DNA of 20,014 nt from Ophiothrix spiculata (Eukaryota; Echinodermata; Ophiuroidea; Amphilepidida; Ophiotrichidae). The position numbers were made by a program, and so were the translations under genes. The stretch is from assembly GCA_000969725.1 (NCBI GenBank), contig JXSR01S008971.1; one strand, given 5' to 3'. The notes beneath the pieces were generated by a model. The model saw only the letters and a list, made by a program, of their open reading frames with translations. It was not told the DNA's origin and did not search any database. Of the stretch, positions 1 to 12,000 are shown piece after piece. Position 1 is the first letter of the stretch. Each line of letters begins with the position of its first letter.

Positions 1-83
1 CAGATGACACGAAGTAGAATCTTGGGAAAGCTAAACGCTTGGTCTCCAGGTACTCGGCAAGAGCCTTCTCACACACTGTCAAG
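1..83 (-). CDS. DNAH9/11/17: Dynein heavy chain exon w16 (linker, cut by window edge)
   Basis: 83 nt visible; the exon runs off the left edge. The acceptor TATTATAG ends at 84. The first base completes the Asn codon from w15, then 27 codons (residues 1079-1105) include [20 protein letters not shown] followed by VSS, one of the most invariant stretches of dynein linkers. The next family residues (ADLLDIL) would lie in unseen sequence. Confidence 0.95.
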
Positions 84-3000
84 CTATAATACAAAGAGAG
101 GTCAATTGATGATGAGGCTATTACAAATTATACAATATGTCTTAAGATTATCGCAAGAAATTTTTTATTTGAATTGAAATTTATCATGATTTTTAAAGTA
201 AATTTTGGGCAAATGTTTGCATTTTTAAATCCCTCAGCTTGGTGCCAAAAATTGTGGATGTTATTTGGGGAGTACGAAAGTGATTGGCTAAAAGAGAGGG
301 TCCATTATAATGTTTACATCTAAAATGCTTTGGGAGAGCATCATGAAAAGTTCCCAAAGGATCGTTGTGATGCCATCCTGATATAACATTTTGAAAAATA
401 TTTCATGAAGAAAAAAGTAATAAGTGCATCTAGAGAAATCGAAAAGTTAGCAGTTCACAAGTTGTATTTTCATCCCTCTCCAAAATTAATCTCTTCACAA
501 ATGTGTTGTGAATTTATTGTGGCAATGGTTTGGGAAACCTTTGGACGTACACCCGAAACATCAAGACATTGTCAAGACATAGCAAAGATAGCAGGAGAGA
601 ATAACCATTATTTTGCAATTTGCTATGTATCAATGAAGTTTTCAACATGCACTCACAATGACTCAAGATTCCCAATGCTTTGGACGGAGCATATTGGAAT
701 AAGTCATCTGAAAAAAAACCCAACACCTTTTCATTATGGGCGGGACTAACTCACACAGTACATTATAACAATAAACCAATCAAATCGATCAACGAGTCAA
801 AAAGCGACAGAACTGGCGAATCACGCGAGATCACAAGTGTCGCGTGAGTTGCCTGTGAACATTAACCTCGGCGCACCAGACGTGTAAAAGTGAAAAGGTT
901 TTCTTCATGCGACTGTAGATCAACTGACTTGTGTCAAACCCATAGATTTAAAGGGGAGATACAAGGCACGCCGCCATTTTTATTCCGGCATGGAGACAAA
1001 ATTGGGGGTATTCGGGTTTTTGCCGATAGATTGCCGATGATACATCGCACCTTGTCATAAAGCGCGAATATTAAAACACGCACACACGCTTTGCGTGCAG
1101 CTTGGCGTATCATTCGCGTAAGGTATTATTTGCGCAGGTTGTCTCTACGCGTAACCAAGTATCGGCACTCGGAGTTGATTTTGCCAAGAACCGAGTGGAC
1201 CCGAATACCCCCAATTTGAGCTCCATGGCTGACGACGCCATTACACAGGCTGGTATACAAAGCCTGGTATCTCCCCTTTAAATCTATGGTCAAACCGTAC
1301 TGGGTGAAAACAAGCAAGTGATACTTTCCAATACACATGGAAAGTTTTCAGATAAGCATAGCCTTTTCACTTACTTCTGTTGAAGGCCCTCTAATTTGTC
1401 AAACAGGCCAGGTTTATTGGTTGCCTCTACAACATTAGGTGTTTTCTCTGCATCATACAAAAGTTCCTAAAATGGAAAAAAAGTCATCAAATCCATTTCA
1501 ATCAATCATGAATCTACCTGATCAATAAATATTTTTTATACACAAATTGTTATATTAGGTTGCTTTTAATCTTAATTTGGGAAACATTTACCAAAACTCA
1601 GCAAAAGCAAATTTAACCAATTATTACAGACACAAAAAATTCTTAAACAAAACAAAATGATAGTATAAAAACGGATATTTTTTGAACAAACATTTATTTT
1701 GGAGAAAAAAAGAAGAAGTGAATTTTGATCTACTGGAATGATTAGTAGAGCTACAGTACAGTTGGTCGAAAGTATTTTTACAACATTCTATAACAGCACT
1801 AATTTTATAGTTATTGCCATATATTGCCATTAGGGATCATATAACGACTATGATAGCCCAGAGCCTTTACAATAACAAGGCCTAAATTGCATTTCCAGTT
1901 TTAAACTTTATTTAATAGAGTGACCGATATGTATGCACAATGCAATATGTATCTAAACATTTATTCAAGAAAACGATTTATTGTTTTCCTCACAGGGGTA
2001 ACATAAAAAAATCACTCATCAAACTTTTCTAGCCTACCTTGAAGTCAGTGTCAATGCTGTCAAATCTCTTGGAGTCCTCAGGCAACTGCTTACGGATATC
2101 TTCGGAACCAATGAAGATGCTCTCCAGATGGGACCATGTCCTTTGTACTTCAAGCCAGATGGAGAGGACCGAATCAGCTGTGGACAGTTTCTTCTGCCAT
2201 CCAGATACTTCTTCAAGGAAGTGAGCGATGTATTTGGATGTCATCAAGTTTTGGAGTTGGACCTTTTAGAAAAGTAAAATAATAATCAAAGCTGGTTTCA
2301 GAGTCTCTGTCATGGCTGCAGCATGATATCAAAAATCCCAAGTGTGCAATCTTGACCTTGGTACACTTGGACCATTTTGCTACAAGCACAACAAGCCAAA
2401 GGCCTAAGTCTCATCCTGGGGTCTCCTAAAAGTTCATTATGATGACAGTGGTTAAGTATCAGATTGTAAACCACTATAACTGATTACTAGTTATCTTTAA
2501 GTGTTTCTGTAAGTTCTGTGAAAATTGAATTGGTCTATAAACCTGATTATCTTCAAGTATTACCTGGTTATCTTCTAGTGTTTCTACTATAAACCTGGTT
2601 ATCTTCAAGTATTACCTAGTTATCTTCAAGTGTTTCTGTAAGTTCTGTGAAAATCGAATTGTTCTATAAACCTGATTATCTTCATGTATTACCTGGTTAT
2701 CTTCTAGTGTTTCTATAAGTTCTTCATCAGCAACCAAGTTAGGTACGGCAGTCCTGGGGTGCTTCTCATAGCCAAACTCCATGGTAGTCCACGTCGAGTC
2801 CAGTTCCTTCAACACCTTCTCCATACTCATTTCCTTGACAGCCTTGTCTACGATGCCACGGACCTCATCTTCAAAGTTGTGCAGGTTGAGATTCAGAAGA
2901 TCTGAGAGGGTGGTTTCGTCATTCATGATGAATTTCACCTAGTTGAAAAAGAATTTTAGAAATGCATGACTTGTCGACAATGAACATTCTTGGTAGTAGA

Positions 3001-6000
3001 ATTCATTGTGTAATTGATCATAACTCTCAAAGAGGATAACATCTCACAGGTCAACTTTAGACGACCATTTTCATAAGACAGCAATATTCTCTAACTCACT
3101 CATATCACTCAATTACACCAGTCTGTTCTTATCAGTTGACTTGACAAGCAGCCACTCTCCTCTCCCTCAAAAATGGATATTATCATACTATCATTACTTG
3201 AAGAATTACATTGTCATTTCCAAAAATGTATCCTTTTTTTGTAGCATTCAAGAAGTGATGCCAATTCCTGTCCCTGATGACAGAATTAAGTAACTCATCA
3301 CCTGTCTTGTTGACATTAACAATTTAGGGGACATGGATTCAAAACTACCACTCTCCTCTCTTTCATAAGATTTTCGCAATTATTAACACTCCCATATCGG
3401 TGGGTAAGGTCTGCCAGTCAACAGACCAAGCTGATACCCAATTAATTTTTTTTTCATACACCCTACATCTAATGGACCAGAGGAGGGTGGTCGTGGCAAC
3501 TATTGCATGGTTGCCGTTCTTATCGTATACGATCCCCGGCTGCGTCGATGTGACTCATGTCCTATTCCGTCTCTATAAGAAACATCGTGGGAAAATACAA
3601 CTTCCGGGATCGTGTGGGATTGCCCAAGTTTTCCCAAGTCTCGCACTAAATAACACCATATTTTCTAACCTGTCCTTTATTCCTGCCAATGATTTCTGCC
3701 AAAGAGATTTACATTGCCAAAAATTAATACTCGCAGCGCATCATCAATGGGATTACAATGTATTTTACATTTACACACACATACCTTAGTAGCATTCATG
3801 AGTTGTTGCCAATGTCTGTCCCTGATGGCTGGATTCTGTAACTCACTCACAGCTCTCAGTGATGTCAACATGTTCTTGACCGTTGACTCCAGCCCACCGT
3901 AGGCGTCCCAAGCTCTCATCTCCTTATCTAAACTACGGATATCTTTGGCAAATTTCTTGCAGTCCATTTCCATCTGTTCTACGTTGATTTCTTGCCACAA
4001 TGTCGTCTTCCAATCATCTATGCTTGCTTTGACGATAGTGATCATATCCCATAGTGTTTTTAATAGACGCACCTGGATAGGATAAATCAATATATGTATA
4101 AAAAAGATGCAACTCTAACACATGCAGTACTTTATACACATTCTTGATTTTAGATTTGGGAGGAAACTGAAGGGCTCTGAGAAAACATGCAGAACATGCA
4201 TGGATCGACAAACAAATTCATATTCAACCATGGTTCATTCAGGAATCAAACTCAAGCCCCGATAATGAATGGGGAAGGAACAACCACTTTGCCAACTCAC
4301 CTTCTAATTTCATTTTACAAGTACTTGTTTGGGTTAGAAATACGGTACAAACTGGGATAATTCAATTATTTGCCATCTGACAAGCCCTCTAAATTAATAA
4401 ATAAAACTCACTTTTAAAATTTTGCAAACTAATGATACTCTATGACCAACATGTTATCAAATAATTGCAAGTCAATTTTCATATAAAAAACACATTAAAC
4501 GGGGACACAAATGACCTTTGTGCTCTCTACCCAATTGTCAAATAGGTAATGGCATTCTTCAATGCTGGGAAGGTAACACACTTGCGGGGAAGGAGGAGTG
4601 AAAATATAACAAAAAAAAAAAGAGTTTGGCAAAATCACTTCATAAGAGATATTGGCACTCCAACCTGGTTCAAAATACAGTCGTCCCCTTTAATTTTACA
4701 CGAGAAAAAAAGTATTTTGGAAAGTTCCTCTGCAGTTGTTGTTACGTTAGTGACAGAAGACCACCACATCCGTACCGCTGACGAGGTTCAAGAAATATCT
4801 GGGAGCGGGAAACGAGTTTCCTCAAGCAATTAGACAAATCTAAGAACTCCCACTTGTACATACCTCTCGTCTACATGCTTTGAGTTGTTTATAATCAGGA
4901 ACGTTAACCTCAAAGAGTCCAGCAGATTCTTGTAAAGCACACATGTTGGTTTCCATTTCAAAGATTTCAGCATGACACTTATCCAAGGTGGGATATGGTT
5001 CTTGGAAATCGAATCGGAATGGTGCTTCTTTGCGAAACTGTTCTCTGAATGTGTGCTGTTTGACGTCAAACGATGTACAATTGCGTCTGATGATGGAGAC
5101 TTCGTTGGCTTGGAGGGGAGCGACCTGTTGCTTGACGGTGATGGCGATTTTCTTGGTGTTGTTCCATTGTTCAGGGAGATCCTACAAAAATGAATGTATT
5201 TCAAAACAATTATAGCAAGCCATTATATAAGGTGACATCATGGAAGGAACATGTCAGGGAAGGAATTAAGCTGTTAAAAGGCTAACACAACTTTATTTGC
5301 CATAATTTTGTCACAGCTTTATATTATAATTGTTGCTTGACGCTGATGGCGATTTTCTTGGTGTTGTTCCATTGTTCAGGGAGATCCTACAAAAATGAAT
5401 GTATTTCAAAAAAATTATAGCAAGCCATTTTATAAGGTGACATCATGGAAGGAACATGTCAGGGAAGGAATTAAGCTGTTAAAAGGCTAACACAACTTTA
5501 TTTGCCATAATTTTGTCACAGCTATATACTATAATTACCATGGAAAAGTTATGGTTAGATTACTTTTGAATTTAAAGTACATTAGTCCTAATTAGTCTCA
5601 ATAGTGATATGTACTTCCTAGTTGCATCTTCAAAGTTCATTTGATATTTAGCAACGATTCCAATACTACTAAAGGAATGTGTTTGACAATACACGACGCT
5701 GACAGCGTCTGGGTTATTCAATATTTTGGAAAGATAGTTAAGTAACAAATGAATAATAGAAATTGAACTTCCCATCAATTTAGTTAAAGTTAGTAAGACA
5801 TCATGAGAATAATTGCCAATAATAACTTTGCAGCATCTTTTCATTGTTTAAGGCTGGGGTAGACCTTCGAACTGGTTTTGCACTCAACTCTCAAGATTAC
5901 TCAACTTTTTGGCATTTTTTTAAAAACTAAGATAAAAATCAAAATTTGAGAAAACCGTTCCTAGACATTTGTTTCTAAATTCCAAAAAGCAAAAAAAGTT

Positions 6001-9000
6001 TTTGGAATTTAGAAACAAATGTCAAGGAACAGTTTCTCAAATGTTTGATTTTTATCTTAGTTTTTAAAAAAATGCCAAAAATGGCAAAAAATCCCACCGC
6101 TGCCACCAAAATGACAGTTGTTTCTAAATTCTAAAAAGCAAAAAAGTTCAAAATTTCACAAATGCAAATTTTAGTTAAGCTTTCCAGAAATTTTAGGGCA
6201 AAAAATACGGTTTTTGGCATTTTTTGCTAAAATTGATATTTTTGGTCAAAAACTGATATCATCATCTTGTTCAGGGTAAAAATCCGCTTCTAAAAATGTA
6301 TACTTTTATATAGTTTATGCAATTAGTTTGAAAGTTAGAGTGTAAAAATGGTTTATGCCATGTGAAGGTCTACCACAGCCTTAAAGCATCGGTGTAAGTA
6401 ATGAAACTGACAAAACAAACACCTCCAATTTCTACACAATGACCCCATAAAAGATGGTGCAGTTATCATTGTCTAATTATAATCATTCGGCATTTGAATA
6501 ATAAGTCAAACAACAGTTTGCAACTCATGTTTACCTGCAGCTGAGTGTGAACCTCTTCTGACATTTCTTGGTCATATGTTTTCAACAATTCAATAGTCTG
6601 TTTGAGTGGTTCGAACATGGAATCGGTAGCTGACTGTCTGTCTTTGACTGCCATCAGATGTCCCATGCAATCAACCAGTCCGGTGTAGTCACCTTCCTCT
6701 ACTTCTTTTGTCAGACCACTGTTGGCAACTTTGATGAATTCTTGTAATTCACTCAAGCTATGGAGTAAAAGAGATTAATTTGTAATAATTATGAGTTTGA
6801 AAACATATACTGGTTGAGTTGCCTGTTTGTCCAAGCTTTTTGGATAACAGCTGCAACATTTACCAGCGTGTAGTTTTATGTAGGGATGGATGGGGTTGTA
6901 TTACACCGAAACAAACATTATCACAATGAGTGACACAGAGTATTCCTCCTGTTTTTTCTAAAAAAGATGTTCAAATACAAGCACGGATCAGCTTGTCCAA
7001 GTTTTGTATGGGTTTCCACAAAGCAGTTAAGCAATTACGGCAGGGGTCAAAATACAAGAGGGCGAAGGGTAAAAGCCCCCTTGCAAAGGTAGAAGAGGGC
7101 GACAAAATATTACAAAAGCACAACAATCACCCATATTAAAAAACTTAAGTAGATGAACTTCCCAAAATGATGCTCATAATACGATAAATATGTTTAGTAA
7201 AATTATCCCAAATAAAAAAAAAGTAGCCTCAATTAGCTCAAAAGAGCCCCCTGGAATGAAAGTCAGAGGGCGATTTTTATTTGCTGAAAAAAAAAATAGC
7301 CCCCTAAATGAACAAATTATTTTGACCTCTGAATTACGGGAGCACCAGAGGTTCTGCCAGGTTGCTTTTGTTTTGAACAATTGCTTCTTTGCTAACTTGT
7401 ATGGTTTGCAATCAACACATCAATTATAGACCTTTTCAAAACATGACTTTCTGAGAATTTCCGAAGCTGATTTTACACTTTCCGGCAATTGCCAACAGAA
7501 AAAGTGACTCTTCAACACAATAGCCAGAATGTTAAGTTCGCGTTCTTGTTAACTGGTTGCGTATGAATTCGAACTTGTAATTAATGTTAGCACTACAGAG
7601 TCACTTTTGGTGTGATTGCCCTGATGTGACTTGAAATCTTAAGCTTAATCAGCCAATTCCAAATGGAAATTTCACTCTTTATGTCTGTGAGCTTACTGTA
7701 CCATCAGCCAAAAGTTGTTCAGAATTAGTGTATCTAATAATGTATGGGTCTGGTTCTATTTATTTTTCACTTTTGTTGCACTAAAATGCAAGAGAATTTT
7801 CGGAAAATTTTGTTGACAAAATCGTGCATACTAATGAGCTTGTACGTGATTGGTTGAAAAATGCCCAAATGATCAATATTCCGGAGATTTCCGAATGGAT
7901 TTTGAAAAGGTCTATTCCTAGTACCCAAGGCACAGAATCATGCATCATATATATTTGTATAGAATCAATCTTACCTGTTAGTAACATGGTCAATAAGATG
8001 TTGTTTGAACATAAAGCTCCATTTCTTGATGATGTTCAGCAGAGCTTGCTTGAATGGTTTGCCATCGACACGGAACCAAACTTCAAATGTTTGTACAGCA
8101 TCAATTTCGTCCACCTCGGCATAGATCTTCTCATATGAGTCAACCTGGTGGACCAAAAGACAATAGTAAGTTACATTCTAGATGTGTTGTACAAGAGGTT
8201 CATTGTATATTCTAAAGTTTGGAAATGCTATTGAACAAAGTGTTCATAAGGTCTCAAGACGTCCATGAATATATTCTTAAGGTCTCATCCAAAATTTTAG
8301 GGTTAGGGTTGCTAATAGACTTAGCCTGCTTGTTTCAGAGTGTATCTCATTGCTGCTGCATGATGAGTGTGACATCAAAAATTGTAAGTGCGTATTCTCA
8401 ACATTGTCATGTTTGGAAAAATTTGCTGCACAGAATGACATGCCAATATATAGATTACTTTGTGCTGATCACAACAACATATCGTTTTCAATTGAATTGA
8501 ATTAAACTTCTTCTGTAACAAACCATCGTAGCGAGATGCAAATGTGTCATACTACATCACGACAGCTCAAAATTACAAATGCATGGTGGTATGCCACGGT
8601 TACAAGCTACAACCACAACAGCTACTATGAAACGACATTTAGGGTTTAATTTAGTTTTAGGATTAGGCTTACGGATCAAGTCTTTGATGTAACTTACTGA
8701 GATAGAGATGGTCCTAATTCTAACCACTACCACCGTCTTAATTAGTAATAAAGTTCCTTTTGAGATTTATAGACCCACCTACACATCCGGGTGATTTATC
8801 TCTTACACAGAGTGAACTTCCCAGATGTAGCACGCATCAGTAACGATTATTGTTCGTAGCGGTGATAATTGTAGTATTGTACTACAGTCGTGACGAACGT
8901 ACACATACAAAACTTTTGTGATTTTCTAGCGCAAATACTTGTTATATTTTGAAACTAGTATATCAGAAAGGTAGTGGAATACATTGTTTTACTGGCGAGT

Positions 9001-12000
9001 CTCAAATGATGTGCCAAGATGATAAATTTTTTGAGATTTTCAACTGAAAACTGTTGGAAGGTGATGTCCGCCATTTTTCGGATCAAGACGATATCCGCCA
9101 TTTTGTGGGTCAAGCGACATCAGCGTAGATCGCTCTATATAAAGTTAAATCTCTGCTTTAAATCTCATCACCATATCAGTAAACTAACCTGTTCTTTGAA
9201 CTGATCCAGAGTCGGCGGGCATTCAGGAACTCCTTCTTCAGCATGAGCTTCAATCTCTTCAGTTGTTAACACGTGATTGTACAGCAGGAACTGCCGCATG
9301 AATTCCTTTCTGTCGTCAACCCACAAGTATGCGTAGTTATCAAACGAGTTACGGTAATCCTGGGCCTTGCCCATAATTGTTTGGATTCGATCCATAAGTT
9401 CTTGGCGCATCTCGGACAATTCCAGCATTTCTTCAAGATCACTCTGGTTGAATGTAAAAGACATTAAATGGATAATGGTATCTGTGGTCATGAATTTATT
9501 TTTTTTTTATTTTTTTTTTTATTTATTAGACTTTCTTACTGGATAACATATAAATATTGCACAAATTCACATCAAAATGTAATAAAAAACAGGGAATATA
9601 CAGTGATGCATAACAATTTAAAAACCAGCAAGTAGGCTGGGATAAACAGGTGTTAAACACCTCTAGAACCATCCCACCTAAGACCAAAACACAAATTAAG
9701 GGCAAACTAAATGGATCTGCAATTTGGACAATGGCAAGCAGAAATCCATGTACAAACATTAGATGAAATGAAATTTGATTGGAATTTAGTTTGCAAAACA
9801 TTGAAAACATGACCTTTGAAGGCAGAAGTGGAATTGCAAGCCCTAATAACTTGTGTTAGCTGATTCCACAGAGGAACAATGCGGTTGAAATGCGGTTGAA
9901 TTTAAGAAATACATGAGGTGTAAGTACATGTAACATGTAAATATAAAATCTATTAGTTTAAATATAGAAAAGAAAGCAATGAACAATTTGAATTACTAAA
10001 ACAATATAAAACTGACTTTACCTGGTAGTGTTCCATGCCATTGTGCTCTGCAAGTCTCTTGACTAATGATGCCATTTTATAGATATCGCTAACCAACATT
10101 TCAAGTAAGTCATAGAAGCCGTCTGATACTCCGTAATCCAACGAGGGGACAAATACCATGTCTGGAACCTGGTCAAATTTGATTAAGAAGAAGAAAGGTC
10201 ATTTTAAATTTAGATTCTTACTCTACTGTTTTTGCTTCTATGGGTTTTATCATTTTAAAACAATTTCTTGTTGATAATGAAATATTCCTTGAAACAAAAA
10301 TGACTATGCTCTATCAACCTTCAAGTATGCAACACAAACCAATATGACCTTACAGGGAATTAAATAAGTCTGTATTTCTCGAATCATAAACACGTACCAA
10401 ATCTTGCTTAATATTGAACCGATCTTGTGTTCAATGTTTGTCCATGTGGTAGCAACAAAATTAACCAAGAATGATTCTAAAATAATGTATGATTCAAATA
10501 CAAAAATTTTAATAACCATTGATTTGGTCTTAATCCTAATCAATCATTACAAGTCTCTAACACAATACAAAGCTACCAGTTTGCAATGTTGCAGAATACA
10601 AATGATATGCTATGGATCTCGTAACAGAGTCTGATTGCTTGTTGCATGCTTCCAAGATTTATAGAATATATACTCTGTATCGAAATACCTCAATACAGGT
10701 TGCTAGTTACAATTATCTTGAGCTATGCACCATGGAAATTGTAATTTAAAACCAAGAACAGACAACCTACTGAATTATATATAGTATGTACTTTTAGCAA
10801 AACACTGCTGGTTTAAATCCTGACAAGGCATATCATATTTTATCTCAAGGTACCACCCAGTTTTTACACTATCAAAATATCTTCATTTTGGTAACACATG
10901 AAAATCTCAAACACAATTATTTGAAACTATTTGGTTCCCCATTGGTAAACATGAGCAGAATTTATTCTTTCCCTTGCGGCATTTATATTGGACAGTTGAG
11001 CTTTCGATACTCATGCGAGTGTCATCTTCAGAGCGGTACAAATCTCAGTTCAATTTTTCAATACAACATTACCTGTAATTCCATCCTGGCTTCAAACAGG
11101 GGAGATTTGCAAGTCTTGGTATCCGAGTTTTCCAGCAGGTAGTTAAGACTTGTATGGATACAGTTAAAGAAGCCATCTACGACCATGTCATCAAGATAAT
11201 CCACATAGGCCTTCCATGTGTCACTAGCTGACTCAGCTTTGAACAACTCCATGTTGTGCTGCAAAAGGACAATGAGACAATTAATATTAAGGCATGAAAA
11301 ACAACAATTTAACAAAGAAGACTCAGCTTTTAACAACTCCAAAAGGCATACATCCTGGGGGGGGGGGTACTTAGTACAAAAGTGATTATGGGGATGTGCC
11401 GCAAACTTGGGTAGCAAAACCAGGCTGTCTGGTATTTCAATGGGTCATTTTTCTTTGCAAAATTTGGTATTTTGATGGGTCTGTTTTCCAATTTTTCTAA
11501 TATTTGCGCCAAAATGGCGCACATTTTGGAATTTTTTTCTAAATTTCAAACAAAAATCAGAAATTTTTTGCCATATTAGCATTAATTTTAGAGGAAAATT
11601 TCATTTTTTGTATAAACTCGACTCAAAATTTTGGGAATTTGGTATATGGATGGGTCCCTTTTTCTTAAATATTGGTATAAACATGGGTGGTACTTCAAAT
11701 TTTCCAGCGGCACACCCCTACCAAAACCAAAATTGAGTACCCCCCCGGGGCAAACATTTATCAGCAAAAATGATCACAGTGAGTTAAGAGCTTTATCACA
11801 TGTACCAATAATACTTAATACTTTCACTTTACTTATTTAATGAAAAATACACTGATTTGTATACTAAAAACAAGGTGTGCCAAATATATATATGACCATA
11901 TAGTTAAGTCCTATTGAGAAACGGCTATCATTGTGATTGGCCTTGTACCTTGCTTACAAGTCATTCCTCCCCACAACTAAATCACTCATCCAAAATGCTC

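Larger units (their letters stand above)
84..1374 (-). other. Intron w15-w16 (phase 2), mostly one CpG-rich fold-back
   Basis: This intron begins GTAAGTGAAAAGG at the w15 end and finishes TATTATAG at w16. The part from about 780 to 1375 is CpG-rich and palindromic (listed separately); 84-770 is AT-rich. A 114-codon plus-strand frame at 405-749 has no recognisable domain and I do not regard it as a gene. Confidence 0.85.
2939..3784 (-). other. Intron w12-w13 (phase 0)
   Basis: 846 bp, donor GTATGT, acceptor TTCAACTAG. It holds the two exon w12 relics plus a less AT-rich part (about 3480-3660) with a 6-bp hairpin GGCAAC/GTTGCC at 3496-3516 and the partly complementary ACGATCCCCGG (3529-3539) and CCGGGATCGT (3604-3613). 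A plus-strand frame at 3400-3789 has no known domain. Confidence 0.8.
5182..6534 (-). other. Intron w10-w11 (phase 0)
   Basis: 1353 bp, donor GTAAAC, acceptor TTTTTGTAG. From the w11 side: the 205-bp duplication, a plain AT-rich stretch 5536-5846, then the hairpin element 5847-6385, then 150 bp without features up to w10. Confidence 0.85.

Noticed and set aside
405..749. 114-codon plus-strand open frame
   Set aside because: Lies inside intron w15-w16, has no recognisable motif and no codon-use or splice support; consistent with chance in AT-rich DNA.
3400..3789. 129-codon plus-strand open frame
   Set aside because: Overlaps exon w12 edge and an intron carrying exon relics; no domain, composition irregular, no start context.
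8299..8312. TTAGGG TTAGGG word resembling telomeric repeat
   Set aside because: Only two units; expected by chance in AT-rich intron DNA.
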